Origin: Hevea brasiliensis
Lineage: Eukaryota; Streptophyta; Magnoliopsida; Malpighiales; Euphorbiaceae
Assembly (NCBI RefSeq): GCF_030052815.1
Contig: NC_079505.1
Location: 6,583,640-6,647,639, forward strand
DNA length: 64,000 bases
Direction of reading: 5' to 3'
Part shown: positions 12,165 through 25,180 of the stretch, in pieces
Position numbering within the stretch: position 1 is the stretch's first letter
How the letters are laid out: every line of letters starts with the position of its first letter
Notes under the pieces: generated by a model
What the model saw: the letters and a program-made list of their open reading frames with translations, nothing else
What the model was told of the DNA's origin: nothing
Database searches by the model: none
Translations under genes and position numbers: made by a program

Positions 12165-12560
12165 TAGTTTGAACTTATATAAGTGGTTGAGTAATTTTAT
12201 ACATCAAAATGATTAGTCAATTTCATATTACAATCAAACTACTTATTTATTGCTCTTTTACTTCATATTCTTTTAACATGAGATTCCCGATACTCTCCTT
12301 ATTATTTAAGTGATTGAATTATTTACCATATCAAAATGATTAACAAATTTAATATTTTAACCCAACCGCTTATATATTGCCCTTTTACTTCATATTATTT
12401 CAATATAGGATTGCCAATATTTCCCCTTATTATATAAGTGATTAAGTTATTTTATACATCAAAATGATTAGTCAATTTAACATTACAGCCCAAGCACTTA
12501 TATATTACTTTTTTACTTCATATTCATATTTTTTCAATGTGAGATTCCTAATGCTTTTCA
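12165..12560 (+). repeat. Tandem repeat, three units of ~128 bp
   Basis: Units share ATAAGTGATTNAGTTATTTTAT, CATCAAAATGATTAGTCAA, TTTTTACTTCATATT and a terminal AGATTCC-like word. The AAGTG word is at 12181, 12308 and 12436, giving spacings of 127 and 128 bp. Frames through it are not protein-like. Confidence 0.8.
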
Positions 12561-13829
12561 AATATAACCACTTTTTCATGGTGATTTTGAAGATACCTTA
12601 CAACAAAATAATCAATATGACTAACTATAAAAACCCCCTCAAGATATTTTTTAATATACACTTTGCTCTTTGCTATTTCAAAATTAGCAATTTTGATCCT
12701 TGTGATATGCTAATGGCTCTACACTTTAGTCCTTGACTAAAAAAATTATAAAATCTTGGGATAATTACACAAATACACCATGTGGTTTAGAACTATCACT
12801 TCAGGGACAACTTTCATTTTTATCAAAACAGTACCTTGAGTTATTCTCCGTTAACGACTCACTAATTTGTTACCACGTAATTTAAAAAATATTGCCACGC
12901 ATTATGTAAATATTCCATTTTTGTAAGATCCAGCACAGCCAACATAGATAAAAAGTTAATAAACAAGGAAAAATCTACTTAACAGGCAGAAGATGCATAT
13001 AAAATATGATGCTATCCTCACCATCAATTGCCTCCTTATAATAACTAAGCATCTCTCTTGCTGTGCCTCAGCATAAATAGGCCTTTACATTTTGAATGAA
13101 TGAAGAGCAGGAAACGATGTTACAGGATTCAATAATAGCCTTCAGACATTCTATGACAAAGAACACAAGAAATAAAAAGAGACTTCCATTGAAATGTTCA
13201 AAATTAAACCATAGGTCACAAGAGATATAATGTATATATCCGAACCTAGGAGGATGGCAGGTGAGTTCTCAAAACCCTAACTTTGAGGGATTTCACTAGA
13301 TGAAAGATTTTGAACAAATTTGATCATATTTTACTCAACCAATCAATGGATTTTACTCAAATCCATTAATTCTTCAAGATCCCTCCTCTGGACTCGCTAA
13401 AACAAAACAGGGCCTTAGATCATCAAAACACGTATGTGTTTGCAATAAGGAGATCTGGTTTTGCCAAAATGATAATATAAACAACGAAATTCAACAAGGA
13501 AAACAACTTGATCTTTATGGATCAGCTGAAGACCCCTTGCTGGCTAATATCACATGAAGCTTCAGCCTTAAAGAAAGCAAACCCAAGTGTCCATGGCATT
13601 CAGGAACAAGTTCAAGTTCAAAGATCTAAGACAGTCAATCCCCACAGAAATTTTATGGTGATGAAAAGTTGCACCGTATGCAAGATACATAAATAAGACC
13701 AATTGCTACAGATGTATTAGGCCCAAGTATACTTGGCCCAACCTTGGATCCCGTGAGATGCAAAGAGGAGTTCAATTTGGTCGATTATTATATTAATGGC
13801 AAGCAAGCACTTGCATATCACAACAGCTG
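12561..13829. other. Intergenic DNA, no gene called
   Basis: About 12630-12900 resembles decayed plant repeat sequence (words such as TTTAGTCCTTGACTAAA and ACACAAATACACCATGTGG). The stretch 12960-13750 is less AT-rich and could be the non-coding part or a relic of a former gene. I found no frame with recognisable protein similarity. Confidence 0.35.
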
Positions 13830-14562
13830 GGGTCTGCTCGGAATTGAATTAAAATTTTAGTACAGTTCCGATTCAGTTATTCACTGTTTTAGTTTTGATT
13901 CAGTACAATTTCAGTTCTTCGATTTCGGTTTGATTTGGTACGATTCCAATTTGATGTTCGATTCTTGCAATAATTTTATATAATTATTTCCTTAAAAAGT
14001 TATACTTGAATTAGTATTTAAGTTTTGAATTACGTTATTAATACATAATACATCATAAAATATATCTTTTATTTATTTCTAAATTATATAATCTTTAAAT
14101 ATAAGATGCATATATAATTTAGGATTAAGTATATTATATAATATAAAAGGATATAATATAATATACATTTTAATTATGTATTATATAATTATGAATTAAC
14201 ATATATATAGTTTAATAGTACATTTATAATTCAAAATTATAATGTAATTTAATATATTTATAACTAAAATTATTAAGAAAATATAGAGAAATAAAATATA
14301 ATATTCGATTTTATTTAGTTCATATATATATATATATATATATAATACATCTAAAAAAATCATAAAAAAAACACATGTAAAAGTTCGATTCTCGATTAGG
14401 TACAATTCTAGTTGGGTTTTGGTATGGTTCCCGTTCGGTTCTTTGTGAAGAACCAAAATCAAACTAAAATATTATAATAAGTTTAGTTTGGTACAGTTTC
14501 TATCGGTTTAGTATGGTTTTTTGGTTCGGTTCGGGATCCTAGAATCATGCATAGCCCTAACA
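13830..14562. mobile_element. Foldback element (GGTTCGGTT type)
   Basis: The left half contains words such as TTCAGTTCTTCGATTTCGGTTTG. The right half contains AACCAAAATCAAACTAAAATA and GGTTTTTTGGTTCGGTTCGG, ending near CATGCATAGCCCTA. The core is AT-rich with a TA run near 14325. It is built like the element at 11371-12075. Confidence 0.45.
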
Positions 14563-15029
14563 GTAGCAGCTGCAATTATGATCATTGAATGTCATGGAAA
14601 CAAAGCTGTTCCAAAGATTATTTGTAATGCCCTCACCAAAGGTAGTCCGTACATTTTACTGTTCTGACGACTAATGTCTGTTCGGACAGTTAAAATATCT
14701 GGAACTACACATAGACCATAATGAGGAGGCATAAATTTAATAAATAAATGTTAAGAAAATATAGGAAAAATGTAGAGAAAAAAATAAATTAAAGTTTAGA
14801 GAATTTATAAATTGATACAAAAATAATAAAAATAACCTAATATGCACTACTAAGGGCATTTTGGTCATTTCACCCCCAAATGTGAATTTTGACCTAAATG
14901 TCAAAATAAAAAAAAATTAGAGAATAAAATAATTAACATTAATTAAAATTTATGAAATAGATTAGGAAAATGACAAGAGAAAAGAAAAGAAAAGAAAAGA
15001 AAAAGCTTAGGAAAATTTTAAAAAAAAAT

Positions 15030-15038
15030 TATAAATAG
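15030..15038 (+). promoter_or_regulatory. Candidate LTR TATA box
   Basis: TATAAATAG lies about 408 bp into the solo LTR, just before a pyrimidine-rich leader. The matching position in the 5' LTR of the complete element (50061-50069, minus strand) also reads TATAAATAG. Conservation across copies suggests the retroelement promoter. Confidence 0.5.
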
Positions 15039-18000
15039 GCACTAGAGGACAAACTCCCACCCACTTCCATCTTCTTCCTCCATTGTTGTCAAGCTTCCAA
15101 GCTTGATTTCTCAAGCTTCTACACACCAAAACCCATAGCTCACTTCACAAAAAATACTCCCCACATCCTAAGGAAGCTCTAGACACCCATTGGAAGCAAG
15201 AAATTTGAAGTTAGGGAAGCTCAAGTAAGGTTAGTGCACTAATCCCTCTTCTTCTCTTTATTAAACATGAAAAGCATATTTAGCCAAGTATAAATACCAT
15301 GGGAATAAAAAGAAAATCTTGAGCAAAGAACCCTTGAATTTTTAGCAGCCATAGAACTTGAAGTTTGTTGCTTTTAAGTGATGAAAAATGATTCCATGAG
15401 AATGTGTGATGAGTTGAAATGGTTGGGAGTTTGATTGTGTAGTGTTTGTGTAAATTTTAAACTTTGAAAACTAGGGTTTGTGTAAATATTGAGGACTTCG
15501 TGTAAAATGTTGAAATTGACTTATTGAGTTGAGATTGTTGCTTATAGAAGTGTATTGCATGCAAATTGAAGTAAGGAAGTTGGAGGAATTGAGATATTGG
15601 GAGTATTCAATTTTCTGCAGGTTTGGACTCAATGAGTCCAGTGAGTTTATTGACCCATAATTGAAAATGTGCGACTCCAATTGGTATGAGGCCAATTGGA
15701 GGTGAAATTAAACTCAACATAGCCCATTTTCCATGAAGAAACCATGCCCAAATTCTGTCCAAAACTTGACCTAAATACTGCCCAAATCCGGATTACCCTG
15801 CACTAAACCCAGAAAATGACCAAATGAACAGTACATGTTCATTTGGTCATAACTCTCTCTATACTGGTCCAAATGACCTAAAATTTCATCAATGGAAAGC
15901 TTAGACATAGGGCTACACTTTTCATGAAGACCACTTGACCCAGTTTTGCCTTTAACTAAATCAAATTGTTAGCACAATTTCAGTCACTAAAAATGCCAAC
16001 CCAGAAAATGATCAAATGAACAGTAGTCATAACTCTCTCTATACTGGTCCAAATGACCTAAAATTTCATCAATGGAAAGCTTAGACATAGGGCTACACTT
16101 TTCATGAAGACCACTTGACCCAGTTTTTCTTTTAACCAAATTAAATTGTTAGCACAAGTTGAGTCTCTAAAACTGCCAACCCAAAAATTGTCCAAAATAC
16201 TGTTCCTTTGGTATGCTTGACCAGTTTTGGCAAAAGTGCCATAACTTGGTCTCCAAAGCTGCAAATTGAGTGAAACTAGTGCCAAAAGTTTTATAAGATA
16301 TAGCACAACAATTTTTATGTTTTGACTAAGCTCTAGAAACCATTGCATCCTAGGGAAAATATTAGCCAAAGTTAGGAATTGAAATCTGAAAAATGTTAAG
16401 TTGAACCCAGAATGCCATTTGATACCCGTGTGTTCTTTTGGCCATAACTCCCACTAGAAAATTCCATTTGAGATGTGCCAATATGATCTGGAAACATGAT
16501 ACTTAGGGCTATAACATTGATTTAGACACCTTTGCCAAATTCTAAGTGTAAAGACCCTAAAAAGAGGGTCAAACATACTGCCCTGAAGTTGATTATTGCC
16601 CTTATAGGACTGAGAGTCCAGGTTAATACACTGACTATAACTCACTATACCAAGCTTAAAAAAGTATGAAATTGTACCTGGAAGTCCTTAAGACATAGAG
16701 GAACATATCCTGTGAAGGAACCTAAGTCTAAAAATGACCATAAAATCATCAAATGACTGGTCAAAGTTTATTGACCAGGAATTGTAAATTCTAGACAGCT
16801 TAGAGGCAAAGGGACCAGTTATGGTATTTTGACCATAACTTGAGTTCTATAACCCCAAATTCAGTGACTCAAAAATTGAAATTCAAGTTTAAACATAGAG
16901 GAGCAATTGTTATGAAGGAAGTGTGACTAAATAGACATCCTAACCCAATCAAATTCCTAGATAAAGATAACACATCAACATGAACCTAAAGAAAGGTTCA
17001 TGGAAAAAATGCTATATATGATAATTAAAATACTCATAAGGATAATTAAATATTAAAATGATATAAATATGTAAATTGGGACTAATGTCCTATTAATATG
17101 AAATTAATAGTACCAATGAATAACACCAAAAAATAGTAACAGTGAATAGTGCTAAAATAATTAAAAATGTTTAATTGCCCATAGTATACCTAGACTTATT
17201 TATTTAGTTTGGATAAATTGGTATACCAATTAGAGACTACAGATAGCAGTACTACCTACCGAGAAAATCATGAACTGACAATATATGTCTGGTATGATTG
17301 TTCTACAGGCTATATGCCTACTTACTGGCCATTGTGCCTACTTTATTTCTGGCTTTACAAGCCCGATACCGGTCTCGCGTTCGATACCGGCCTCGAATGA
17401 CAAACGATATCTTTGGATAGACATACGACTGTCTAACCAGTACACACCCATGCATCCAGCTTTTATAATTTGTCATAGGTTTCTTGGGCACTGATAAAAA
17501 TTAATTAATACTTAAAATACAATAAGTAATAATAAAAGATCCCGATAATGTTAATTGCTTCCAAAGAGCAATAAAAAGGTAAAAGACCCAAAAATTATGA
17601 TTTGCAGATATTATTTCAATTGTTAAATTATTGTTATTATAAATTATGCACCACTAAGCGTTATGCTTAGCGCGTTGGCTTTCCATCGCGTAGGTACTGA
17701 AGATCAGCAGCAGCAGCAGCAATAGCAGTAGTGCTGCTCACACAGAGACCGATCAGATCTGCCAGTGTTTACTAGTCACCTCTACAATTGTATTTTTGGT
17801 AAGGCCCATGTATATACTAGTATTTTGGTTCATTATGTTTAATAATGATGTAATTACTAGTTTATGATGTATTTCATTTCGGACTTGAAATTAAACTTGA
17901 GATTGAAATGAAAACTTGTAATTTATTATCTATGAATTTCCATATGAATGCAATAGATGATACTTCATTTTGAGATCTCATAAATAGTTGTGAATGATAT

Positions 18001-18068
18001 GATAAAAGAGAATGTGATATGGAAATATGTGAGATGACTATGAATATGTTAACAGGTGATAGTGGAAC

Positions 18069-18460
18069 TGTAACACCCTAGGCAAATCCCACATCGGCAA
18101 AACACGGGAGAGATGATGGGTTTATAAGTTGGTGGTTCGTAACCCTTATTAATGCGTTTTAAAACTGTGAGGGCTTCGGCCTAGAGCGGACAATATCACT
18201 AGTGGGCTGGGCCATTACATTTGTGGTATCAGAGCCGCTCCGCGTGCAACCTTGAGCGATGGTGGGGCAAACCTCAGCGAGGACGCTGAGTCCCATAAGG
18301 GGGGTGGATTGTAACACCCTAGACAAATCCCACATCGGCAAAACATGGGAGAGATGCTGGGTTTATAAGTTGTTAGTTCGTAACCCCTATTGACGCGTTT
18401 TAAAACCGTGAGGGCTTCGGCCTAGAGCGGACAATATCACTAGTGGGCCGGGCCATTACA
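18069..18460 (+). mobile_element. TRIM, plus orientation (LTR-internal-LTR)
   Basis: A miniature LTR retrotransposon with no coding capacity. The 5' LTR is 18069-18219 (151 bp, TGTAACACCC to GGGCCATTACA). Its primer-binding site TGGTATCAGAGC is at 18224-18235 and matches the 3' end of initiator tRNA-Met. A ~74-bp internal segment ends in a G-rich polypurine tract (AAGGGGGGTGG), and the 3' LTR is 18310-18460 (151 bp). The LTRs differ at only a few positions. It forms the left part of a cluster bounded by the GGAAC target duplication. Confidence 0.9.
18224..18235 (+). promoter_or_regulatory. TRIM primer-binding site
   Basis: TGGTATCAGAGC, complementary to the initiator tRNA-Met 3' end, lies four bases after the 5' LTR. 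Confidence 0.85.
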
Positions 18461-18503
18461 TTTGTTTACATTCAAATGTAATGGCCCGGCCCACTAGTGA
18501 TAT
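18434..18503. repeat. Perfect 31-bp-arm palindrome at TRIM junction
   Basis: Arms 18434-18464 and 18473-18503 are exact reverse complements around an 8-nt loop (TTTACATT). This is where the plus-oriented and minus-oriented TRIM copies meet head to head. The 35 bp at 18469-18503 are repeated directly at 18504-18538 with one mismatch. Confidence 0.9.
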
Positions 18504-19162
18504 CATTCAAATGTAATGGCCTGGCCCACTAGTGATATGTCCGCTCTGGGCCGAAGCCCTCACGGTTTTAAAACGCGTCAATAGGGGTTACGAACCACCA
18601 ACTTATAAACCCAGCATCTCTCCCGTGTTTTGCCGATGTGGGATTTGCCTATGGTGTTACAATCCAACCCCTTATGGAACTCAGCGTCCTCGCTGAGGTT
18701 TGCCCCACCATCGCTCAAGGTTGCACGCGGAGCGGCTCTGATACCATAAATGTAATGGCCCGGCCTACTAGTGATATTGTCTGCCCACTAGTGATATTGT
18801 CTGCTCTGGGCCGAAGCCCTTACGGTTTTAAAACGCGTCACTAGGGGTTACGAACCACCAACTTATAAACCCAGCATCTCTCCCGTGTTTTGCCGATATG
18901 GGATTTGCCTAGGGTGTTACAATCCACCCCCCTTATGGGACTCAGTGTCCTCGCTGAGATTTGCCCCACCATCATTCAAGGTTGCACGCGGAGTGGCTCT
19001 GATACCACAAATGTAATGGCTCGGCCCACTAGTGATATTGTCCGCTCTGGGACGAAGCCCTCACGGTTTTAAAACGCGTCAATAGGGGTTACGAACCACC
19101 AACTTATAGACCCAACATCTCTCTCGTGTTTTGCCGATGTGGGATTTGCCTAGGGTGTTACA
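18477..19162 (-). mobile_element. TRIM array, minus orientation (partial LTR plus three LTRs)
   Basis: Inverted relative to the neighbouring TRIM. It holds a truncated LTR (18477-18503), a complete LTR (18512-18661), an internal segment with antisense PBS (18735-18746), an LTR lengthened by a ~21-bp internal duplication (18751-18921), a second internal segment, and a terminal LTR (19012-19162). Adjacent units share LTRs, as expected from recombination or nested reverse-transcription products. GGAAC (19163-19167) after the last LTR equals GGAAC (18064-18068) before the first plus-strand LTR, so the whole cluster behaves as one insertion. Confidence 0.88.
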
Positions 19163-19370
19163 GGAACCCGCCAGATGCTAATAAAACAGGGGAGGCTCTG
19201 TCTGCGTCTCCACATAAATAAGTCATAAAAAAAAAATTCTACACATTGAATACATGTTTTAAATGGCATCAAAAGTTTACAATAGATATCATAAAACAAA
19301 ATAGGGTGCTCCGGCACCGAATGTGGCACTTCTTGCTCGGCTATACAGTAGACGGGTAAAGGGCATCACA

Positions 19371-21380
19371 TTATGCTATAGTCATGGCCATCACAGTGCC
19401 AGTTCTTTTTCAAAGACAAGCAAATTGTATCAAATGCATAGATTTGAAAGAATTTGAAAAAAATTTAATAAATGCAAAAAAACGTGTGCATGGCATCCAT
19501 AAATTGAAATGCTACTGAATTTATATTCATCATGCTTTAATCGAATTCAAAAGGTAGGCCTTAGTGCAAAAGTAAAATAGTATACATTACAAGAGTAGAA
19601 GGGAAGGAACAGAAAGTGGTGACCCACCGATCAAGGTTTGCTGCAGAAACTTTCTTTTTTAACTTTTTAATTTTCTTTCTCTCTTCATTTAATATTAATA
19701 CACTCTCATTTCATACAGGTATTTTAAAGTAATTTTACATCCATTTTATCCTTTTAAATTAATGTTTTATATCATTTTAGCCTTTATTTTAGTTAATTGT
19801 TGATTTTAATAGCTTTACATTTGATTTATCAAATTTTATGTTTTTAATAGGTAAAAAGGTGTTTTGACGATTAAAAGTGTAATTAGAGGCGATTCAAGAT
19901 TATTTGAAAGCTTCTAAATATTTAAAAAAAAATTTGAAGAAAATTTGTTCAATGAAGCAAACCCACCGAAATTTGTAGGAGAAATGACATGGGGCATGTT
20001 GCAGGCTATGCATAGAAATGAAGAAGTAATTTAGAAACAAAGATTTGCAGAACGTATGACATGTTCAGTGTCATTAGGTAGTGCAGCACCTGAAGCTTCC
20101 TTTTTGAGTTTAGCATGGGACATGTTGAAATACACTGATTTCAATACTGGACCTGTTGACTGGCGTAAAAAGCAGACTTAGAAAAAAATTTTTACTCCTC
20201 AGTACTATGGTATCTTTTGTCTTCATCTTATTTTAACTTATTCTATGGTAGAATTCTGAACCATATATAGTCATCATTTTCTCATTTTATCCATAAGTAG
20301 AAAGAGAGCAAAATGGAAGGAAGAGAATAGAAGAAAGAGAGGACGTCATTTTTCTGCTACACTGAATTTATTTATATTTCAAGTTCACATGATTTAAAAA
20401 GAAAAGGATTATAGTACTACTTCCACATTATAGATTCCTCTACCTATTTTAGCATCTGAGGAGAAGCCCAAGAAGACGAAAATGACCCAACATATGTGTG
20501 TATACTAACAAAGTAGTTAGTTATTTACCCAAGAGGGAAGCCTATTATACATTAATATAAATTTGCAGGTAGTGCTATAAGAACATAAATCATATCATGG
20601 AAATGCAGACAAGGTAAAATAGAAGACCACTTTTATAGAGACTACCAAGAGAGGATCACCTAAGCAATAAGGTGAACGGTTTCAAACAAATCACCATAAC
20701 ATCATACAAGAAAATAATTAAATAAATAAAAAAATTAAGGGATAACCATTAATCAATTTAAAGTGTGTCAAGAAACACTGCCATTGATACTCCAGGGAGA
20801 TAGATTACAAATAGATTGATAATTTGAAATCACAAGCTCTAGTCATCATTATATTAATGACTAAAAAAAATATATCATTATTTTGCATTCATATTGTAGA
20901 AGAAAATTCAATTAAGTCTTTATAATTTGTGTTTCCCCTAAAAGAAAAATTGAATAAGGCGTTTATACACCATGGAGTGAGCAAATATGGGTATCAATTG
21001 GATGAAATATGGCAACTATCCCAAGCTATTTAATTTGACATGCCAAGAGGGCCACTTTGTAGAAAATCTTTGAAACTTCCTATGCCCACCCAAGAGTTCA
21101 ACAACTCTTAGTTCTCCAACTCCTTTGTACATTTTGAAGCATTTGCACAATTATATATAAAATTAAACATGGTTGTAGAAATTATACCTAGTAGGAAGTA
21201 ATTCATTGGACAAGAATTTGTATAAAGTAATAGCCATAACATTTAAGTAAGATATATTTATTTTTAAAGGTCATATGTCTATATCTAAAATTGAAAATAA
21301 AATGCATGCTCCTGAGTTAAAGTAAGTTTATATCAACCACATTACCTAGTTTCACCATCTGACGTTAGAGAAACTGAACA
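19371..21380. other. Intergenic DNA with a short coding-like relic
   Basis: Around 19960-20180 one plus-strand frame reads a protein-like stretch interrupted by a TAG (after MHRNEEVI) and ending GPVDWRKKQT. I cannot match it to a family, and the resemblance of its end to a cysteine-protease maturation site is not supported upstream. The rest is unassigned AT-rich DNA. Confidence 0.3.
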
Positions 21381-21553
21381 AAATTTGCCTATTTAAAGTC
21401 ATTTTGCTGATCTAATTGTCATTTACTAGCTCTAGTACCTTGTTCTTAATCTCCCATGCCAATCCTAAAGCTTATCCTGATCTTATATCATTCAATTCCA
21501 TCACTTACATTAAACTCTACATTATATATATACATTCAAAATACCCACAAAAA

Positions 21554-21655
21554 ATGAGCATTGCCACTCACCTCAGTAAACTTTTACTCTTCTTCTTCTT
21601 CTTCTTCTTCTTCTTTTCAAAAGAAAAAAAGGAGAAATTTAAACAATACCTGTAA
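21554..21655 (+). CDS. Doubtful 33-residue ORF with Phe run
   Basis: An ATG-started frame of 33 codons lies downstream of TATATATATACATTC and an A-rich leader. It encodes MSIATHLSKLLL and then a phenylalanine run from a CTT microsatellite (about 21585-21615). Upstream DNA at 21389 (CTATTTAAAG) is TATA-like, so a real promoter is possible. The peptide has no recognisable domain and may simply be a microsatellite translation. Confidence 0.15.
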   Translation: MSIATHLSKLLLFFFFFFFFFSKEKKEKFKQYL

Positions 21656-21659
21656 TGGA

Positions 21660-22270
21660 TTACATTTCTTTCACATTGACTCTTCACAATTTAATTGATT
21701 TCTCCTATCAAAATGATTCCTTGGTTTTTCTTTTGGAAACCCTTGCTTCAACTCATTTGCAACAACATAATACGCAGTACACTTCTTATTCCTTCGAATA
21801 TTTCCCCAAATGGAGGCTTAGGGAAGGGTTTAACAACTAATAGAGATTGTTCCTCTTCTTCTTCTTCATAAATTGACTGAATTGGAGGCTTAGGAAAGGA
21901 TTTAACATCTGCTAGAGACAAGAGTCGAAAGTTTGGTTGGCCTCCCTGCCTTCGTGAGTGCTAGAAATGGGAAGGGGCAGCAGCAGGGGTTCCTCTTCAT
22001 TGCTCAATTCTAGCGTTTCTTTGGGTGAAAATCAGTACTACTACTGAGTTACCGAGTAAAGAAGGCAGGGGCGGGAATTTTATGGTGAAGGACAATCAGA
22101 AATTTGTCAGCAAGGAGGTGGTTTTTGGCTTGATCATTGCCTATGATTAGCCACCTCTTCGCCCTTTCTAGATCCTTCTGGCTCTCTTGCTTGTTAATTC
22201 TCCCTTCTGCCCCCACTTTTCTTTTCCTCTCGTTCTTTCATTTTAGAGACCCTTTTAAATATCACCCCCA
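21660..22270. other. GC-richer segment, possible old exon or UTR
   Basis: Contains two partial copies (21805-21845 and 21870-21915) of a segment including TGGAGGCTTAGG and AGGGTTTAACA, each next to a CTT run. A following less AT-rich stretch reaches about 22250. No frame gives a recognisable protein on either strand. Confidence 0.3.
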
Positions 22271-22986
22271 CTTGACTCGACAAAAGGATCAGATGAGTAA
22301 GTCAATAATTTAATTAATAAGTTATTAAAAATTATTTAAATATATAAATTAATTAAATATAACACCAATTAATATATAAATATAATTAATTAAAATTTAT
22401 TTTTTTTAAAATAAAATTTTAATATTTATTAAGTTATATTTAATAAAATTTAATAATGCTTTTAAATTTTATATAAAAGTATTTAAGTAATATAATGTAT
22501 AAAATTTTTTATAAATATATATATATATTTTTAATATTTATGAAATATTAAATATATATTAAAAAAATTAAAATAAAAAATACTTAGCTACTAAATTAAC
22601 TCAATTAATTTTGATTTTAAAGATTTTTATAATATTTTGAGTTTAATTTTCAATGTTAAAAAATAAAAAATGAGAGATTCTATTGAATAGTTAAACTGAT
22701 CGTGTCACATCGATTTACTGATTCAACCGCTGAATCGATCGGGTCACACTAGATTACTTTTTTATCTGATTTAATTACAATCTTGAACTAATTTGAAGGC
22801 CGCTTCACCAATTTACTGATTTAACTGGTTTATTTGATCTAGATTTAATAGCTATTATTTCACCTATTTGTTATTGTTTATCCTTGTAATAATAATTTAT
22901 TTAATTTACATATATATAATTTTCCAGAAAAAATAAGGGCGTTACAAAATTAGTAATCTAATGCGTCTTTTTACAAGAATTTTTTT

Positions 22987-23027
<41 letters not shown>

Positions 23028-25180
23028 TGCTTTGTCTTAAATATTAGGAAACAATGCCTACTTTGGCAAGCAAGGACATGGCAAAGCCAGCCCATGCTTG
23101 ACCCAGTGCTATCCATACCAGATTTCTTAGCTTAGGTTTAGTTTATTACGAGCTCTAAAAGTCCGTATGGTGTTGCAGATATTATTATTTTTATTTATTT
23201 TTTAATATAATTAATAAATAAAAAAATATTTATACTTAAAATATATTCAATTTTATTTTATAATAATAATATAACTATTATACTTATAAATTATAAAAAA
23301 ATTTTTAGAAATTATTAAAGTCATTTAATCAATTTAAAATTAAATAAAATTCAATTATTAGTTACTTATAAATTAAATTTGCACATTTAATTAGAAGTGA
23401 ATGATATTCAGTTTAAACCGAATAAATCAAACTAAACTGACTTAATTCAGTAATTCAATTCAATTTTTGAGATAATTTAGTTCGATTGGATTTTACATTT
23501 TAAGAATTTTGATTATTTTGATTTGATTTAGTTTTGAAGAGAAAAAAATTAGTTGAACTGAACTGAACCAAATTGTTTTATTTATTTTTAAATTGATTTA
23601 TTTTTATAGAGAATTTATGAATTATATGTAATTATATATATATATAAATTGTTTAATTTAATTTATTAATGGTTATTACGTTGAAATAAATGTCAAAATC
23701 AAATCAAATAACTTGAAAATAAATCTAAATTAAAAAAATCAATCAAAACTTAAAAATTGATCAGTTTGAATCGAACCAAAACAAAATAAAGCAGTTTGCT
23801 TCAATTCATTTTTTATTCATTTCAGTTTGATTCGATTTCTAAAATATGTAATTCAGTTAATTCAGTTTTAATTATTCAGTTTGGTTTAGTTTGAACCCAA
23901 TGCTTAGCCCTATATTTAATATACTTAACAACTCTAAATAAATATTATGAAAAAATTTATAGATATTATTTTTTTAATATTTTTTACATAATAATAATTA
24001 TATTACTATTTTAAAATAGTGGTTTATAAAAAGAAAAAGGTGGTGTAAGTTATATTAGTAAAATAGATTAACAACATAATATGAAATTCTGATACTTTAA
24101 TTATATAATGTTAATATATAAAGTGAAAGTCATTATATCCTAAAATAGAATTACCGATAATATGTAAATTTAATAATAAATAAAATAATAAAAAAATTAA
24201 AATGATAATAACAAAAAAAGAAAAAGAAAAATTAATTTGAATTTATGTGATTTAAAAATTAAAATAAATTAATAAAATTTGAAAACAATTAATAAAATTA
24301 TAAAATTTTTTCATCGATTAAAAATATTATAAAAAAAATATATAATAAATATAGGTTCTAAAAATTATTGTAGTATTATATCAAATCCTTACATAAGATT
24401 CAAAGTCCAAAAATAAACATAAACTCCAAATAATTAGATTATGTGGTATAATAGCATAAAATTAAAAATAATAATAATCATTAAAATTAAATTGACATAA
24501 AAATTAAAGATTAAAAAAATAATAAAGTAAATATATCATATAAAAAATGCTATTTAAGCGGATTAAATCATAATTTGTGCATCAATAATTTCATTTATTT
24601 GTATAAAGGTAAATAAAATAATTTTTTTAAGTTTAATAAAATAAAGAAGAGAAAGTAAAGTGAGAGGGATGATAAAAAAAAAAAAGAATATTTACCTATA
24701 AAATGAGAAGGAGAGCAAAAACAAAAACATAAAAATTTCATCTATTTTAGATTGTATGATAAGAAATTATTAGATTAATTTGTATTTAATTTTCAATTAA
24801 CAATTTCTATTCAATTTTTAATTTGAAAATATAAAAATTTGGATAAATAATTTTACTAAATATTTGTATTTTTTATTGAGAACAAAATAATTTTATTGCT
24901 TTTATCTATGCTAAGTTTTTTCCTGGTTTCATTAATAAAATTTTAGTTTATGAAAAATAATTTTATTCCTTCAATTTAATTCATAATATATAACCTATAA
25001 ATTATTAGAGAGACTAATAAAAATTATGAGGAGGCCAATTAATAAAAAAATAAATAAAAATTTATGATCCCAATTAAAGATTTTTTTAAAATATTTGAAG
25101 ACTAATAAAAAATTTAGAGATTAATTAATAAAGAATAAAATTTTATTATACTTAATAAAATATTTTTAAAAATTTATGGG
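22271..25180. other. AT-rich intergenic repeats
   Basis: Includes an (AT)n run at 22996-23023. A decayed repeat near 22690-22860 has words such as GATTTAACTGGTTTATTTGATC. A GGTTCGGTT-type foldback element lies at about 23395-23913. No gene was seen. Confidence 0.4.
23395..23913. mobile_element. Foldback element (GGTTCGGTT type)
   Basis: The left half carries AGTTTAAACCGAATAAATCAAACTAAACTGA. The right half carries the inverted equivalent (TTTGGTTTAGTTTGAACCC) and ends near ATGCTTAGCCCTA. It has the same construction as the elements at 11371 and 13830. Confidence 0.45.

Larger units (their letters stand above)
14623..19370 (+). mobile_element. Solo LTR of the large gypsy family, with TRIM cluster inside
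   Basis: It begins TGTAATGCCCTCACC and ends GGGTAAAGGGCATCACA, the same termini as the LTRs of the complete element at 38755-50513 but in sense (+) orientation. The flanking 5-mers are TTATT and TTATG, a target duplication with one mismatch. No coding sequence or second LTR is attached, so unequal recombination reduced it to a solo LTR. Removing the TRIM cluster (18069-19167) leaves about 3.65 kb, close to the 3.3-3.5 kb of the complete LTRs. It holds only two units of the 192-bp repeat, the second slightly deleted. Confidence 0.92.

Noticed and set aside
18560..18760. Possible CRISPR-like or tRNA-derived repeats, because of evenly spaced conserved blocks
   Set aside because: The blocks are TRIM LTRs with PBS and polypurine tract, in plant DNA.
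18159..19072. Repeated ~60-codon frames such as one with GLSVLAEVCPTIAQGC
   Set aside because: These recur in each TRIM internal segment. They span the internal domain and LTR of a non-coding element.
19960..20185. Possible cysteine-protease fragment (ends GPVDWRKKQT)
   Set aside because: Only the last few residues resemble the maturation site. Upstream sequence lacks the propeptide pattern and contains a stop.
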